Of a DNA stretch of 64,000 nt, positions 1-9,418 are shown one piece after another. Under the pieces are notes generated by a model. That model saw only the letters and a program-made list of their open reading frames with translations. It searched no databases and was not told the DNA's origin. This stretch comes from SABI01 sp963663665 (GTDB taxonomy: Bacteria; Spirochaetota; Spirochaetia; Sphaerochaetales; Sphaerochaetaceae): assembly GCA_963663665.2 (NCBI GenBank), contig CAXXKP010000009.1, positions 186,001 to 250,000 on the forward strand. The letters run 5' to 3'. The position numbers and the translations under genes were made by a program. Within the stretch, counting starts at the first letter, position 1; each line of letters starts with the position of its first letter.

Positions 1-468
1 TTAGTTTTCTCCCAAGGGCTCGCTATTGGGGACATCTTGATGATTCTATCTGTCCTTAGTTGGGCGCTCTACTCTATATTAATAAAAAAAGCAATTGAAA
101 GGCTATCTTCACTTGTTGTTCTTTCATATGGATCTGTGATAGGAGTAATATTTCTTCTTCCATTTACTTTTTGGGAAAAAGGTTGGGCAACACTCTCTTT
201 ACTCAATATATCTTCTTTCATCAGTCTTCTTTATCTTGGTTTAGCTGCAGCAGGGATTGCATATTTGTGGTACTTCCAAGGAATTAAAGAGGTGGGCTCC
301 TCTAGAAGTAGTGTGTTTTTAAACATTGAACCTGTCGCAGCAATCACCATCGGAGTACTCTTTCTTGGAGAATCTATTACAATTCCTATTGGAATTGGAG
401 CGTTGCTTGTAATGAGTGGATTATTCCTCACTACGTACAATAAAAGCATTAAAAAGGAGCTGGGCTGA
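1..468 (+). CDS. EamA/DMT-family transporter, C-terminal half (5' truncated by window)
   Basis: The reading frame is open from base 1 to the TGA at 466-468, so the gene starts outside the window. An internal ATG at 37 is not a credible start because the upstream residues already match the family (a GDI-L-ILSVLSWALYSI stretch, the usual start of the second EamA repeat). About five hydrophobic helices are visible, and the helix ending in FLGESITIPIGIGALLVMSGL is the typical end of an EamA domain. Family members are inner-membrane exporters or importers of amino acids or other small metabolites; the substrate cannot be told here. The last 20 bases overlap the 3' end of the convergent pseudouridine synthase gene. 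Confidence 0.85.
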   Translation, partial: LVFSQGLAIGDILMILSVLSWALYSILIKKAIERLSSLVVLSYGSVIGVIFLLPFTFWEKGWATLSLLNISSFISLLYLGLAAAGIAYLWYFQGIKEVGSSRSSVFLNIEPVAAITIGVLFLGESITIPIGIGALLVMSGLFLTTYNKSIKKELG

Positions 469-1714
469 CAAATTTCATCACTTTCTTTGTAGTAGGATGT
501 ATGAAATTAAGCGTTGCTGCATGCAACATTAGTCTCTCATCCGCTTCTCTTTTCCCATATAACCTATCTCCAATTATTGGCATATTAAGACCTTTTTCAT
601 GGGCGCTATGGACTCTTAGTTGATGAGTTCTCCCTGTGAGAGGAGTAAATTCTACTCTTGTTGCATGTCTGTCTTTATATGGCTCAACACCAATTCTCAG
701 GAACTGAGTTGTTCCAATTTTACCATTCTTCTCATCATATATTTGATATGGCCTATGCTCGGTATCGAGCCTGAATGGAAGAGTGATTTTCCCATTTACT
801 GTCATTAAAATCCCATCCAAAAGGGCAATATAACTTTTACTTACTTTTCTGTTCATAAACTGAATAGAAAGATCTCGTTGAGCTTCCTTTGTGAGGCCTA
901 AAACTAAAAGCCCAGAAGTGTCCATATCAAGTCGATGTACTGAAGGAGAATCAATGCAATCTATGATCAGTTCTTTTACTCTTTTGACTACACAATCCTG
1001 TTTTTCAGGACCAATCCCTGGAACACTTAATAATCCATACGGTTTATTTACAACAATGATCTGTGAATCAATATATAAAATATCGAGTCCGATAAGGTTT
1101 GGAATAAGTGGTTGACATCTACTTTCACAAGGTTCATAGAATGCCTTGTGAATATGAACACTATCTTTCCCATAAAAAAACTCTACCATACTTACAACTT
1201 TCAATCCTCTTTGAAATGCTTCAGAGAGTAATTTTGGTGCACAACAATCCCCAGTACCAGATGGCATGGTTCGGTTTCCGACAAGATCATTAAGATTCTT
1301 TTGAGAACCATCTATACAGGTAAAGGTGTGGAGTGAATGAAGAGTTTGCTGAGTGGAAATACTCAAATTCTTAGCATCGGAAAAATTACCCTCTTTTTGA
1401 AATTGTTTGATTGTTTTATCGCTCTCGCTCAGCACTTGATGATAAAGATCCTCGTTGTATGTAGGGCCAACATATCCATTAATCATTGAAGTTCCCATAT
1501 GCTCACCACTAAAAGCTTTCAGAACAATAATCTCCCCTTTTTTATCGTCTATAGCGACGAGAACACCAAACATCAGACCACCCTTATCCATAAAAAGAGA
1601 AGATGTTGCATAGCGTGAAGTAGTTTCCCAATCAAGATATTTATATGTATCGAGATTATAGATAAGCTCTTTTGCATATACTTTAGCAATTGTAGAAGGA
1701 AGAACTTCACTCAT
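449..1714 (-). CDS. RluA-family RNA pseudouridine synthase with N-terminal extension
   Basis: This 421-residue protein would isomerise uridine to pseudouridine in rRNA or tRNA. The C-terminal catalytic domain spans about 205-420 and carries the RluA motif HRLDMDTSG at 260-268, with Asp263 as the expected nucleophile, plus GRTHQLRVH near 361-369. The first 200 residues are not the usual S4 domain. They include a CCAPKLL segment near 157 and a CESRC motif near 196, as in the long RluA-family proteins of many bacteria; the role of that part is unknown to me. The ATG at 1714 is preceded by AAGGA at a spacing of 9. The target site cannot be predicted. Confidence 0.88.
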   Translation of the reverse strand: MSEVLPSTIAKVYAKELIYNLDTYKYLDWETTSRYATSSLFMDKGGLMFGVLVAIDDKKGEIIVLKAFSGEHMGTSMINGYVGPTYNEDLYHQVLSESDKTIKQFQKEGNFSDAKNLSISTQQTLHSLHTFTCIDGSQKNLNDLVGNRTMPSGTGDCCAPKLLSEAFQRGLKVVSMVEFFYGKDSVHIHKAFYEPCESRCQPLIPNLIGLDILYIDSQIIVVNKPYGLLSVPGIGPEKQDCVVKRVKELIIDCIDSPSVHRLDMDTSGLLVLGLTKEAQRDLSIQFMNRKVSKSYIALLDGILMTVNGKITLPFRLDTEHRPYQIYDEKNGKIGTTQFLRIGVEPYKDRHATRVEFTPLTGRTHQLRVHSAHEKGLNMPIIGDRLYGKREADERLMLHAATLNFIHPTTKKVMKFVSPAPF

Positions 1715-1935
1715 AATTTAAATTCCTTAACTAATGTAATCATAATTAGGTATTCATCCTTTACATGGTAATCGAATTATTGACCCTCTCATTTATACCA
1801 TGGATAAGTCTTAATTACAAAGTGTGTTGAGATAAAAATTCAACATTCAGTATTGCTACAGTTTACTGGTACACCTAATACCAATGAGATCATGTACCTC
1901 ATCTCCAATTGTAACCATTAAAAGTAGTACGGCAT

Positions 1936-1964
1936 TTGCTAATTAAGGTCAATTCTGGTAGAAT
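1936..1964 (+). promoter_or_regulatory. Predicted sigma-70 promoter for the M24 peptidase
   Basis: A -35-like TTGCTA (1936-1941) and a -10-like TAGAAT (1959-1964) are separated by 17 bases and lie 24 bases before the start codon at 1989. A GGAG ribosome site (1975-1978) follows. Seen by eye only. Confidence 0.45.
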
Positions 1965-1988
1965 GCTTCTAATTGGAGTTAGACATTA

Positions 1989-3314
1989 ATGATTATAAAA
2001 CCACCTTTTCCACTACAAACTTTAAGCACTTTACAAGATGAAATATTACTTGAACGTCTCGAGAAAACTCTTCCCTTAGCTATGGAAGAATGTAACGTTG
2101 AAATGTGGATTGTTATTGGTGATGAATACAATGAAGGTCCTGTTGTAAAAGCGCTACTTCCTAGCAGCTTCTTCCACGCAAGAAAGACATCATTGTTTGT
2201 ATTCGCTCGAAAAAACGGAAAGAATTATCGATATATAGTAAGTAAGCCAGACTTCTCAATTGATAAATTTTACACCCCTGCGCTATTAAAACCGATTGGA
2301 TTCGATTGGGAAAAATTTTATACAACATTTGCTCCTGAATATGACATAGAAGCAATACGAAAAATGGATGAAGAAGACCTCTGGAATGCTCTTTCTCGAA
2401 TAGTACGAGAGATTGACCCTACTACCATTGCGCTCGATATCTCATCGAAAACCCCTTTCAGTGATGGATTAAGTAAAACTAATTACGATGCTATTGTATC
2501 ATCTCTAGGCGATGCATATAAAGGAAAAGTTATTAGTGGGGAGATGGTAGCTACTCGATTTTTAGAGACTAGAATTGATAAAGAATTTGATCTCATGAGG
2601 AAAATTGTAGGTGTAACTAGAGAAATAATTAAGAAAGCCTACTCTCTTGAGTTCATTACTCCAGGTGTAACAACTACAGGAGATGTTCGTTTCTTCCTCA
2701 TGGAAGAAGCTATTAAGGTAGGAATGAACCCTTGGTTTGATGCAACTGTATGGATAAGAAGAGATGGAAAGAGCCACATCGATAATGATCGCGAGGTTAT
2801 AAGAAAGCGTGATATCCTCCATTGTGATTTTGGAGTGGTATACGGAAAACTCTGCTCTGATGTACAAGAAATGGCGTATATAAAAGATGAGAATGATGAA
2901 ACTCTAATTTCAGAATTAAAACACATACATGGGATCTGCATGAAATTTCAAGATATAGTGATGGAAAACATTCAAATCGGAAAGACAGGAAATGATGTAC
3001 TCATCGACTCTTTAAGAATCGCTAAACAACATAGTATAGCAAAACCAATGCTCTACTCTCATCCTATTGGAATATACGGACATGGACCTGGACCCACTAT
3101 CGGTAGTTTTGGAAATCAAGAATTCGTGAAAGGTAGTGGTGAAAGAATCTTGCATAATAATACAGCGTACGCACTTGAACTTAATGTGATGGAACAAGTT
3201 CCCTCATGGAACAATCTAGAAATTATGTGGGGTCAGGAAATTGATATCGCTATAATCGACAACGTACCACAATTCCTTAACGGTAGGCAGGAAGAACTAC
3301 ATATTGTTGGCTAG
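1989..3314 (+). CDS. M24-family metallopeptidase (Xaa-Pro aminopeptidase/creatinase fold)
   Basis: A 441-residue cytosolic protein with the two-domain creatinase/prolidase layout: an N-terminal domain to about 190 and the pita-bread catalytic domain after it. All five metal ligands of the family can be placed: Asp280 (HCDFG), Asp291 (CSDVQEM), His358 (SHPIG), Glu397 (ELNV) and Glu417 (QEIDIA), so it should be an active dinuclear metallohydrolase acting on Xaa-Pro or a related amide bond. It is longer than the two other M24 proteins in this window and is not their close paralogue. It stands alone on the + strand with its own promoter, and its end overlaps the convergent aminotransferase gene by 18 bases. 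The exact substrate is unknown. Confidence 0.87.
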   Translation: MIIKPPFPLQTLSTLQDEILLERLEKTLPLAMEECNVEMWIVIGDEYNEGPVVKALLPSSFFHARKTSLFVFARKNGKNYRYIVSKPDFSIDKFYTPALLKPIGFDWEKFYTTFAPEYDIEAIRKMDEEDLWNALSRIVREIDPTTIALDISSKTPFSDGLSKTNYDAIVSSLGDAYKGKVISGEMVATRFLETRIDKEFDLMRKIVGVTREIIKKAYSLEFITPGVTTTGDVRFFLMEEAIKVGMNPWFDATVWIRRDGKSHIDNDREVIRKRDILHCDFGVVYGKLCSDVQEMAYIKDENDETLISELKHIHGICMKFQDIVMENIQIGKTGNDVLIDSLRIAKQHSIAKPMLYSHPIGIYGHGPGPTIGSFGNQEFVKGSGERILHNNTAYALELNVMEQVPSWNNLEIMWGQEIDIAIIDNVPQFLNGRQEELHIVG

Positions 3315-4520
3315 GTATCTTTTCTCGAGGGCTTTAGCTATTCTCATAAATGCCTCTTGCGCTCTTTCATCATCGTTGAAGACACTAGTAACGATTCTAA
3401 TGTGCCCTTTTCCTAATTCTCCATAAGCTGCACCATCATTTACTAAAACACGGGCTTCTTCTAATAGATAAGAGACAATCTCACTACTCTGCCCTAATTC
3501 TGAAATATCTAACCAAGTAAGAATTCCACTCTCACTTTTTTGTAGATGAACACCTTTTAGTTTGCTGAAAATTGAATAAGCAAGATCTCTTCTTCTCTCA
3601 TGTCGGAGCGTAAGTGAGTGCAGATAATCTTCCTCTCTTAAAGCTTGTATAGCTCCAATAGAAGTTATTGTAGAGGCAGCTCCTAATACATTCACTGCTG
3701 TTGCATAGTAGACATCCATCAACTCATCATTAGCATAAATATATCCAATTCTAAAGCCACTTAATCCAAGGCCCTTAGAGATTGAACAGACGGTGACCGT
3801 TCGCTCCCACATCCCAGGAAGGGTAGAAGGAGAAATAAATTCGATCTCATCAAATATATGATCTTCAAACGCTTGATCACACACGAGTATAAGATCATGC
3901 TTAACAATGAATCGGCTTAATTGAACAAGGTTTTCTTTTCTAAAAATGGTAGTTGTCGGATTATTCGGATGCGTAAGAATCACCATTTTAGTCTTAGAAG
4001 TCACACGCTTTTCAAATTCATCTATATCAAGTGAATAGTTTTGTTTCACATTAAGAGGAACGTGAACGACTTTAGCCTTCAAAAGGGTTGGATTTAAAAA
4101 ATTACTTGGATAGCTAGGGTCAACGACCATAACTTCATCCCCATAATCAAGAAATGGCATCATTGCAAATAACAGACCTGAATCTGAGCCTGGGGTTACA
4201 ATTACATTGCGCGAAGAATCAATACTAAGGTTGGTCTGTTTCTCTATTTTCTTAGCTATCTCAATTCGTAATTCTTTCATCCCAATTGGCATACTGTAAT
4301 GTGATGGTATACCACTATATATAGCCTCTACCATCACCTTCTTTACTGACTCGGGAATAGAGGGGTCTGGGAAAAAAGGATCTGCCCATGCCATAATATC
4401 TACACCTTGAGACATAAGGATTCCAGCCCCTTCACCAACATCTGCCTTTGCTACTTCTTCAAACAGACCTCCGCTTAAACTCATAAAATCCTTCGTCATG
4501 AGATCCCTGATGTGAGACAT
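3297..4520 (-). CDS. PLP-dependent aminotransferase, class I/II
   Basis: A fold-type I PLP enzyme that would transfer the amino group of an amino acid to a 2-oxo acid in the cytosol. The cofactor lysine lies in SISKGLGLSGFRIGY (Lys251 counted from the upstream TTG, 249 from the ATG chosen here); THPNNPT, DQAFED and the C-terminal HIRIV arginine motif are also present. The frame can be extended to a TTG at 4526, but the ATG at 4520 has AGGAG six bases upstream and is preferred. It is the last gene of the long peptide/amino-acid operon, just after the YheO-like regulator and RidA, which fits amino-acid catabolism. The amino-acid specificity is not visible. Confidence 0.88.
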   Translation of the reverse strand: MSHIRDLMTKDFMSLSGGLFEEVAKADVGEGAGILMSQGVDIMAWADPFFPDPSIPESVKKVMVEAIYSGIPSHYSMPIGMKELRIEIAKKIEKQTNLSIDSSRNVIVTPGSDSGLLFAMMPFLDYGDEVMVVDPSYPSNFLNPTLLKAKVVHVPLNVKQNYSLDIDEFEKRVTSKTKMVILTHPNNPTTTIFRKENLVQLSRFIVKHDLILVCDQAFEDHIFDEIEFISPSTLPGMWERTVTVCSISKGLGLSGFRIGYIYANDELMDVYYATAVNVLGAASTITSIGAIQALREEDYLHSLTLRHERRRDLAYSIFSKLKGVHLQKSESGILTWLDISELGQSSEIVSYLLEEARVLVNDGAAYGELGKGHIRIVTSVFNDDERAQEAFMRIAKALEKRYLANNM

Positions 4521-4532
4521 AATCAACTCCTG

Positions 4533-5183
4533 TTACTCTTTACTAGTTTGCTGCAAATAACGATAAATAGTCTGAGAGGAAACTCCAAGAACATGAGCGA
4601 CCGAATTAACAGCACCTTTGAATTTAAATACACCCCTTGCTTCAAGGTTTCCTATAAGTTCTTTCTTTTCTGAAATAGAAGAATCAATGATAGAGAGTCC
4701 GTATTCTAAAGTTACCTTCTCTATGATTTCTTTTACTATATCATCAACAACTCCATCAAATCGTTCAGGAGATTTTTCGCCACCATTTGATTGATTTATC
4801 ATTAATAAATCTTCGATAGATTCTTGCATCCGTAACAATTGGGTAATATCAATATTGACACATAAGAGCCCAATCACCTCACCCTCATTGCTTTTAATAA
4901 AATAGGTACTACTACGTAAAATCTTGTGTCCATTCTTAGTAGTTCCTGTATAATTAGTGACACTCTCTTTAGTTAGATATTCTTTCTTTTGTAAAAGATC
5001 GAGAGCATAAGCAGTAATTGAACCACCTACCCCTCGACCAGTGATATGTCCATTTACAATATAGCAAATTGAGTGACTAAGATCACTCACATCGTGAATG
5101 AGTACTTCACATGTTTTACCGTTAATTGCTGCTATGTAATCTGCAATGGGAAAATAACGAAGAAGATCGGGGTGCCTTTCCAT
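4533..5183 (-). CDS. YheO/DauR-family transcriptional regulator (PAS-like + HTH)
   Basis: The 216-residue protein has an N-terminal YheO-like PAS domain (about 5-115, with IADYIAAINGKTCEVLIHD and SICYIVNGHITGR) and a C-terminal HTH ending in VLGVSSQTIYRYLQ. This two-domain design is shared with DauR, the regulator of D-arginine catabolism in Pseudomonas, and with E. coli YheO. The gene sits between ridA and the aminotransferase inside the peptide-utilisation operon, so it may sense an amino acid and control the operon; that is inference. A linker of about 60 residues separates the domains. Confidence 0.82.
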   Translation of the reverse strand: MERHPDLLRYFPIADYIAAINGKTCEVLIHDVSDLSHSICYIVNGHITGRGVGGSITAYALDLLQKKEYLTKESVTNYTGTTKNGHKILRSSTYFIKSNEGEVIGLLCVNIDITQLLRMQESIEDLLMINQSNGGEKSPERFDGVVDDIVKEIIEKVTLEYGLSIIDSSISEKKELIGNLEARGVFKFKGAVNSVAHVLGVSSQTIYRYLQQTSKE

Positions 5184-5189
5184 ATTGGA

Positions 5190-5570
5190 TTAACCTTTCA
5201 CACAAATAGCGTCAATCTCGACGCCAACATCTTTAGGCAATCGTGAAACCTGTACAGCAACACGAGCTGGAGTATGGTCTTTGAAAAATGTAGCATATAC
5301 CTCATTTACTGCTGCGAAATCGTTCATATCCCTTAAGAAAACTTGACATTTCACAATATCTAAAATGCTAAAACCAGCCTCTTTTACAATTGCTGCAATG
5401 TTTTGAAGACTCATCTTTGTTTGTTCCTTGATATCTTCACTTACGAGAGTCATAGTCGAAGCGACAAATGGGATTTGTCCTGAGACATACAAGGTGTCAT
5501 TCACTTGGTACGCCTGTGCATATGGTCCGATTGCCGCTGGGGCATCTTTTGTAACAATAGTTTTTCTCAT
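5190..5570 (-). CDS. ridA: RidA-family reactive enamine/imine deaminase
   Basis: A small single-domain protein of normal RidA length. It keeps IGPYAQA, YVSGQIPF, the CQVFLRDM stretch and the PARVAVQVSRLPKDVGVEIDAI block that holds the substrate-binding arginine (Arg105 counted from the upstream TTG). RidA trimers hydrolyse the 2-aminoacrylate-type enamines/imines released by PLP enzymes and so protect other PLP enzymes. Being between a peptide transporter and two PLP enzymes fits that role. The frame could start at a TTG at 5576, but the ATG at 5570 with AAGGAG upstream is preferred. Confidence 0.9.
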   Translation of the reverse strand: MRKTIVTKDAPAAIGPYAQAYQVNDTLYVSGQIPFVASTMTLVSEDIKEQTKMSLQNIAAIVKEAGFSILDIVKCQVFLRDMNDFAAVNEVYATFFKDHTPARVAVQVSRLPKDVGVEIDAICVKG

Positions 5571-5597
5571 TTTCAATTTTCTCCTTTCTATTTGGTA

Positions 5598-6569
5598 TTA
5601 TGCATAAAAACAACTTGCTAGGTGGTTTGAGGCAATTTCTCTTAAATGTGGTTTCTCTACATGGCATTTTGAGGTTGCAATTGGACAACGGGTAGAAAAA
5701 GGACAACCAATAGGGGCATTCATTGCATTTGGAATTTCCCCTTCTAAAATTATCCGTGGATTTTTATTCCTAGGGTTTCCTTTGCTGATTGAACCAATAA
5801 GTGATTTTGTATATGGATGGGATGGATTTTTAAAAAGCTCGTCAGCATCTGCTATTTCCATTACTTCTCCTAAATAGAGGACCATAATCCGGTCACTAAT
5901 GAATTTCACAACCCTTAAATCATGAGAGATGAACATATAGGTTAAATTAAATTTTGTCTTCAACTCTACGAGTAAATTAATAATCTGCGCTTGTACTGAT
6001 ACATCAAGAGCAGAAACGGATTCATCGCACACAAGAAACTTAGGATTAAGTGAGATGCCTCTAGCAATAACAATTCTCTGCCTCTGTCCACCACTGAATT
6101 CATGTGGGTAGCGGTTCATCTCATTTTGAGATAATCCAACGATATCGAGCAATGATGCAACTATTTCAGCTTTTTCCTTTCCGTTCAGTTCTTTTCTAAA
6201 ATTATCAAGTGGTTCCATGATGATGTCTCGTACAGTCATTTTGGGATTCATAGAGCTGTAAGGATCTTGAAAAATATATTGCATATCTTTTCTCAGAGAT
6301 CTAATTCTATCTCCATCAAATCCCATAATGTTTTCTCCGTTGAAAACAATGTTCCCACTCGTTGGTTCCCAAAGACGAAGAATTGTTTTCCCCAGTGTAC
6401 TTTTCCCACATCCACTTTCACCAACAACACCAATAGTTTGTCCACGTTTTACATCAAAAGAGACATTATTTACCGCTTTCACAAATACTTGACGTTCTTT
6501 TATAAGTGATTTTTTCATTAAGAAATGTTTATTGAGGTTTCTCACTTCCAAGATGTTATCTTTCCCCAT
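5598..6569 (-). CDS. Dipeptide/oligopeptide ABC transporter ATP-binding protein (DppF/OppF type)
   Basis: A 323-residue cytosolic ATPase with Walker A GESGCGKST, Q-loop FQDPYSSMNP, signature SGGQRQR, Walker B FLVCDES and an H-loop (FISHDLRVV). The C-terminal oligopeptide extension holds the cysteine-rich CPFSTRCP segment seen in OppD/OppF proteins. Its ATG lies inside the end of the preceding OppD-type gene (14-base overlap), so the two are translationally coupled and probably form the ATPase heterodimer of the peptide importer. Confidence 0.93.
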   Translation of the reverse strand: MGKDNILEVRNLNKHFLMKKSLIKERQVFVKAVNNVSFDVKRGQTIGVVGESGCGKSTLGKTILRLWEPTSGNIVFNGENIMGFDGDRIRSLRKDMQYIFQDPYSSMNPKMTVRDIIMEPLDNFRKELNGKEKAEIVASLLDIVGLSQNEMNRYPHEFSGGQRQRIVIARGISLNPKFLVCDESVSALDVSVQAQIINLLVELKTKFNLTYMFISHDLRVVKFISDRIMVLYLGEVMEIADADELFKNPSHPYTKSLIGSISKGNPRNKNPRIILEGEIPNAMNAPIGCPFSTRCPIATSKCHVEKPHLREIASNHLASCFYA

Positions 6570-7548
6570 GTTTCACCTCATCACTATATAAGAAACATTT
6601 TACTTCACTATTTTTCACTTTGTATACCTTTGGTGATAGAGTCTCACAGATATCCATTTTGTAAGAACAACGTGGATGGAAATAACAGCCATTTGGACGT
6701 TTTGTAATACTTGGAACTACTCCGTTTATTGTTGGAAGTATCGGATTTTCATGAGCTTCTAGAGTAGGCATCGTTGCAAGAAGACCTTTTGTATATGGAT
6801 GGTTTGGGGTTTCAAAGATGTCGATAACAGGTCCTTTTTCTATGATTTCTCCACAATACATCACAATTACATCATCTGCAATATCAGCGACTACGTTTAA
6901 ATCATGAGTTACAAACAGTATAGATGTTTTGAACGTTTTCTTTAATTCTTCAAGCAAATTAAGGATTTGCGCTTCAATTGTAACATCTAGAGCGGTAGTA
7001 GGTTCATCAGCAATCATAATCTTTGGTTGGGTTACTAGAGCCATAGCAATCATTACTCGCTGTCTCATCCCACCACTGAGTTCATGTGGAAATTGTATTA
7101 TCCTTCTCTCTGGAGTAGGAATTCCTACTTGTTTTAAAGTTTCAAGCGCTATTGAATATGCCTCTTTCTTTGTAGCACCTTGATGCTCAATAATACACTC
7201 TGTAATCTGGTCTCCAATTCTTAAAATTGGATTTAATGCTGTCATAGGTTCTTGGAAAATCATAGATATTTTTTTCCCTAGAATTGTGTGTTGAACAACA
7301 GGTTGAGATAACTTGAGAATATTTTCACCATCAACATAGATCTCTCCACTACTTATATGTCCATTTTCGGCAATAAGTTGCATGATCGCAAGAGAGGTAA
7401 CACTTTTCCCACTACCTGATTCTCCAACAATAGCTAATGTTTTTTGTTCTTCAAGTACAAAGTTAATATGTTCGACTGCATCAAAGACCCCTTCTTCAGT
7501 TCTAAATTTAACACTAAGGTCTTTTACTTCTAAAATGGTTTTACTCAT
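6556..7548 (-). CDS. Dipeptide/oligopeptide ABC transporter ATP-binding protein (DppD/OppD type)
   Basis: A 330-residue ABC ATPase with Walker A GESGSGKSV, Q-loop FQEPMTALNP, signature SGGMRQR (the form typical of OppD rather than OppF), Walker B IMIADEPTTALD and H-loop FVTHDLNVV. The C-terminal oligopeptide domain contains CYFHPRCSYKMDIC, the Cys-rich segment that binds an iron-sulfur cluster in some DppD proteins; whether it does here is not known. The start has AAGGA upstream and the gene follows the DppC-type permease by 16 bases. Confidence 0.93.
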   Translation of the reverse strand: MSKTILEVKDLSVKFRTEEGVFDAVEHINFVLEEQKTLAIVGESGSGKSVTSLAIMQLIAENGHISSGEIYVDGENILKLSQPVVQHTILGKKISMIFQEPMTALNPILRIGDQITECIIEHQGATKKEAYSIALETLKQVGIPTPERRIIQFPHELSGGMRQRVMIAMALVTQPKIMIADEPTTALDVTIEAQILNLLEELKKTFKTSILFVTHDLNVVADIADDVIVMYCGEIIEKGPVIDIFETPNHPYTKGLLATMPTLEAHENPILPTINGVVPSITKRPNGCYFHPRCSYKMDICETLSPKVYKVKNSEVKCFLYSDEVKHGER

Positions 7549-7564
7549 TTACTATTCCTTATTA

Positions 7565-8440
7565 CTATTGCTTAGAATCGAAAGCATCTCTTAACCCATC
7601 CCCAACGAAGTAGATAGCTAACACCAATAAAAGATTTACTATCCCAGGAGGAATCCAAATCCAAGGCATATCACGAAGCACAAGTAACTTTTGTGCATCC
7701 ATCAACATATTGCCCCAGCTTGGTGTTGGTTGTTGTACTCCGACACCAAGGAATGATAAAGAAGCTTCCATCAAAATAGCTTGTGCAGTACCTATCGTAA
7801 TTTGCACCATGATAGGAGCTAAAATATTTGGAAGAATATGCTTGAGAATAATTTTAATATTCTTTGATCCAACAGCATGAGAAGCAAGCACAAAATCAAG
7901 CTCTTTCACCCTTAGAACCTCTGCTCTTACAAGTCGAGCAGTACTAGTCCAACTTACAAATCCTATAGCGAGAATTACTATCCAAATTGACGGATCCATT
8001 ATTGTTGAAATAGAGATTAAAAGGAATAAAACAGGAAAGGAGATGACAATATCAACAATTCTCATGAATACAGCATCAATTATTTTTCCAAAGTATCCAG
8101 TAATCAGACCTACAAACGTCCCAATCAATGTAGATATCGAAACTGCTAATAGAGCAACCATCATCGTAACCCTTGCTCCAAATACCAAACGCGAAAAAAC
8201 ATCTCTTCCAAGACTATCAGTTCCTAATAAATGATCACTTGAAGGTGAAGCGTATTTATTATACACATTCTGTCCATCAACGAAGAAAAATTCAGATGGT
8301 TCATGTGGTGCTATAAATGGAGCAAAGATTGCTACTATTACAAAAAACAATGTAATAAAAGCTCCTATCACAGCAAGCTTATTGCGTTTGAATCTTCTTA
8401 TTGCAAAATCATAAAAGCTATTTTTTTTAATCACAGGCAT
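7565..8440 (-). CDS. Dipeptide ABC transporter permease (DppC type)
   Basis: An inner-membrane permease with an N-terminal helix (LAVIGAFITLFFVIVAIFAP), a periplasmic segment containing HLLGTDSLGRDVFSRLV, and the BPD_transp_1 core with the cytosolic EAA loop (REAS replaced by a family variant near HAVGSKNIKIILKHILPN) that contacts the ATPases. The frame is open to a GTG at 8491, which would overlap the DppB gene by 44 bases. I prefer the ATG at 8440, which gives the usual short cytosolic N-terminus (MPVIKK, then RRFKRNK), although the purine-rich sequence before it is unusually close. The start is therefore uncertain by 17 codons. Confidence 0.9.
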   Translation of the reverse strand: MPVIKKNSFYDFAIRRFKRNKLAVIGAFITLFFVIVAIFAPFIAPHEPSEFFFVDGQNVYNKYASPSSDHLLGTDSLGRDVFSRLVFGARVTMMVALLAVSISTLIGTFVGLITGYFGKIIDAVFMRIVDIVISFPVLFLLISISTIMDPSIWIVILAIGFVSWTSTARLVRAEVLRVKELDFVLASHAVGSKNIKIILKHILPNILAPIMVQITIGTAQAILMEASLSFLGVGVQQPTPSWGNMLMDAQKLLVLRDMPWIWIPPGIVNLLLVLAIYFVGDGLRDAFDSKQ

Positions 8441-8447
8441 CCTCTCT

Positions 8448-9407
8448 TTAGCTTCTAATTCTTGGATCGACGAGTGCATACAAAATGTCACTCGTAAGAT
8501 TACCTAGCAACACAAGCGTTGCTGTTATAAGGTTTAAAGCCATAATTATCCCATACTCTCTATCTTGGATTGCTTTAATCCCTAATTGGCCCATACCTGG
8601 CCAATTAAAAATACTTTCAGTTATATATGCTCCACTAAATAAAAAAGGAATCGAGAGACCAAATATGGTAACTACTGGAATAAGCGCATTCCGAAAAGCA
8701 TGTTTATAAAGAATTACTCTATTCTTTAATCCCTTTGCTCTTGCAGTTCTTATATAATCTTCCTTCAATACATCAAGCATATTTGATCGTGTAAAACGAG
8801 AAACAGAGGCGATATTTCCTAAAGATAGTACTATTGCAGGTAATATGAGGTGATGTAGAATATCCGTATAATAGGCAAAACCAACATAGCCAGCCCTCAT
8901 ATTTACCATTCCTCCGGATGGGAATATACCGAGTATAAGGGCAAAGAAATATATCACTAATAATCCAAAAAAGAATGAAGGTATTGCCACTCCTACGAGA
9001 GATAAAAAGGTTAATGAATAATCGAGTTTCGTATTCTTCTTTACAGCAGCTATAACCCCTACAGGAATTCCTATGACGAATGATAAGACAAAAGCGCTTA
9101 ATGTAAGAATGATGGTATTGGGAAGACGTTCTAAAATAAGTGCGCTTATCGAATGATTTCCACTATATGTATACCCAAAGTTTCCTTTGACAACTTCTCC
9201 CAACCATTTCACATATTGTATATGAATAGGGTCGTTTAAACCTAGAGCATCCCTTGACGCCTCTAAATCTTCCATGCTTATCGATGGGTTAACAAAATTT
9301 GCTAGTGGATCTCCTGGTGAGAGTTTCATGATTCCAAAAGAGAGAATTGTAATACCAATTATGACTGGAATTGAAAGCAACAATCGTTTTGTAATATATT
9401 TAAGCAT
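8448..9407 (-). CDS. Dipeptide ABC transporter permease (DppB type)
   Basis: A 319-residue permease with the classic DppB start (MLKYITKRLLLSIPVIIGITILSFGIM...PGDP), a periplasmic DALGLNDPIHIQYVKWL region and about six helices. The EAA-type coupling loop is visible as YIRTARAKGLKNRVILYKHAFRN. It pairs with the DppC-type protein encoded just downstream to form the translocation pore. It lies 11 bases after the M24 peptidase gene, so import and peptide hydrolysis are probably co-transcribed. Confidence 0.93.
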   Translation of the reverse strand: MLKYITKRLLLSIPVIIGITILSFGIMKLSPGDPLANFVNPSISMEDLEASRDALGLNDPIHIQYVKWLGEVVKGNFGYTYSGNHSISALILERLPNTIILTLSAFVLSFVIGIPVGVIAAVKKNTKLDYSLTFLSLVGVAIPSFFFGLLVIYFFALILGIFPSGGMVNMRAGYVGFAYYTDILHHLILPAIVLSLGNIASVSRFTRSNMLDVLKEDYIRTARAKGLKNRVILYKHAFRNALIPVVTIFGLSIPFLFSGAYITESIFNWPGMGQLGIKAIQDREYGIIMALNLITATLVLLGNLTSDILYALVDPRIRS

Positions 9408-9418
9408 TGCATTTACCC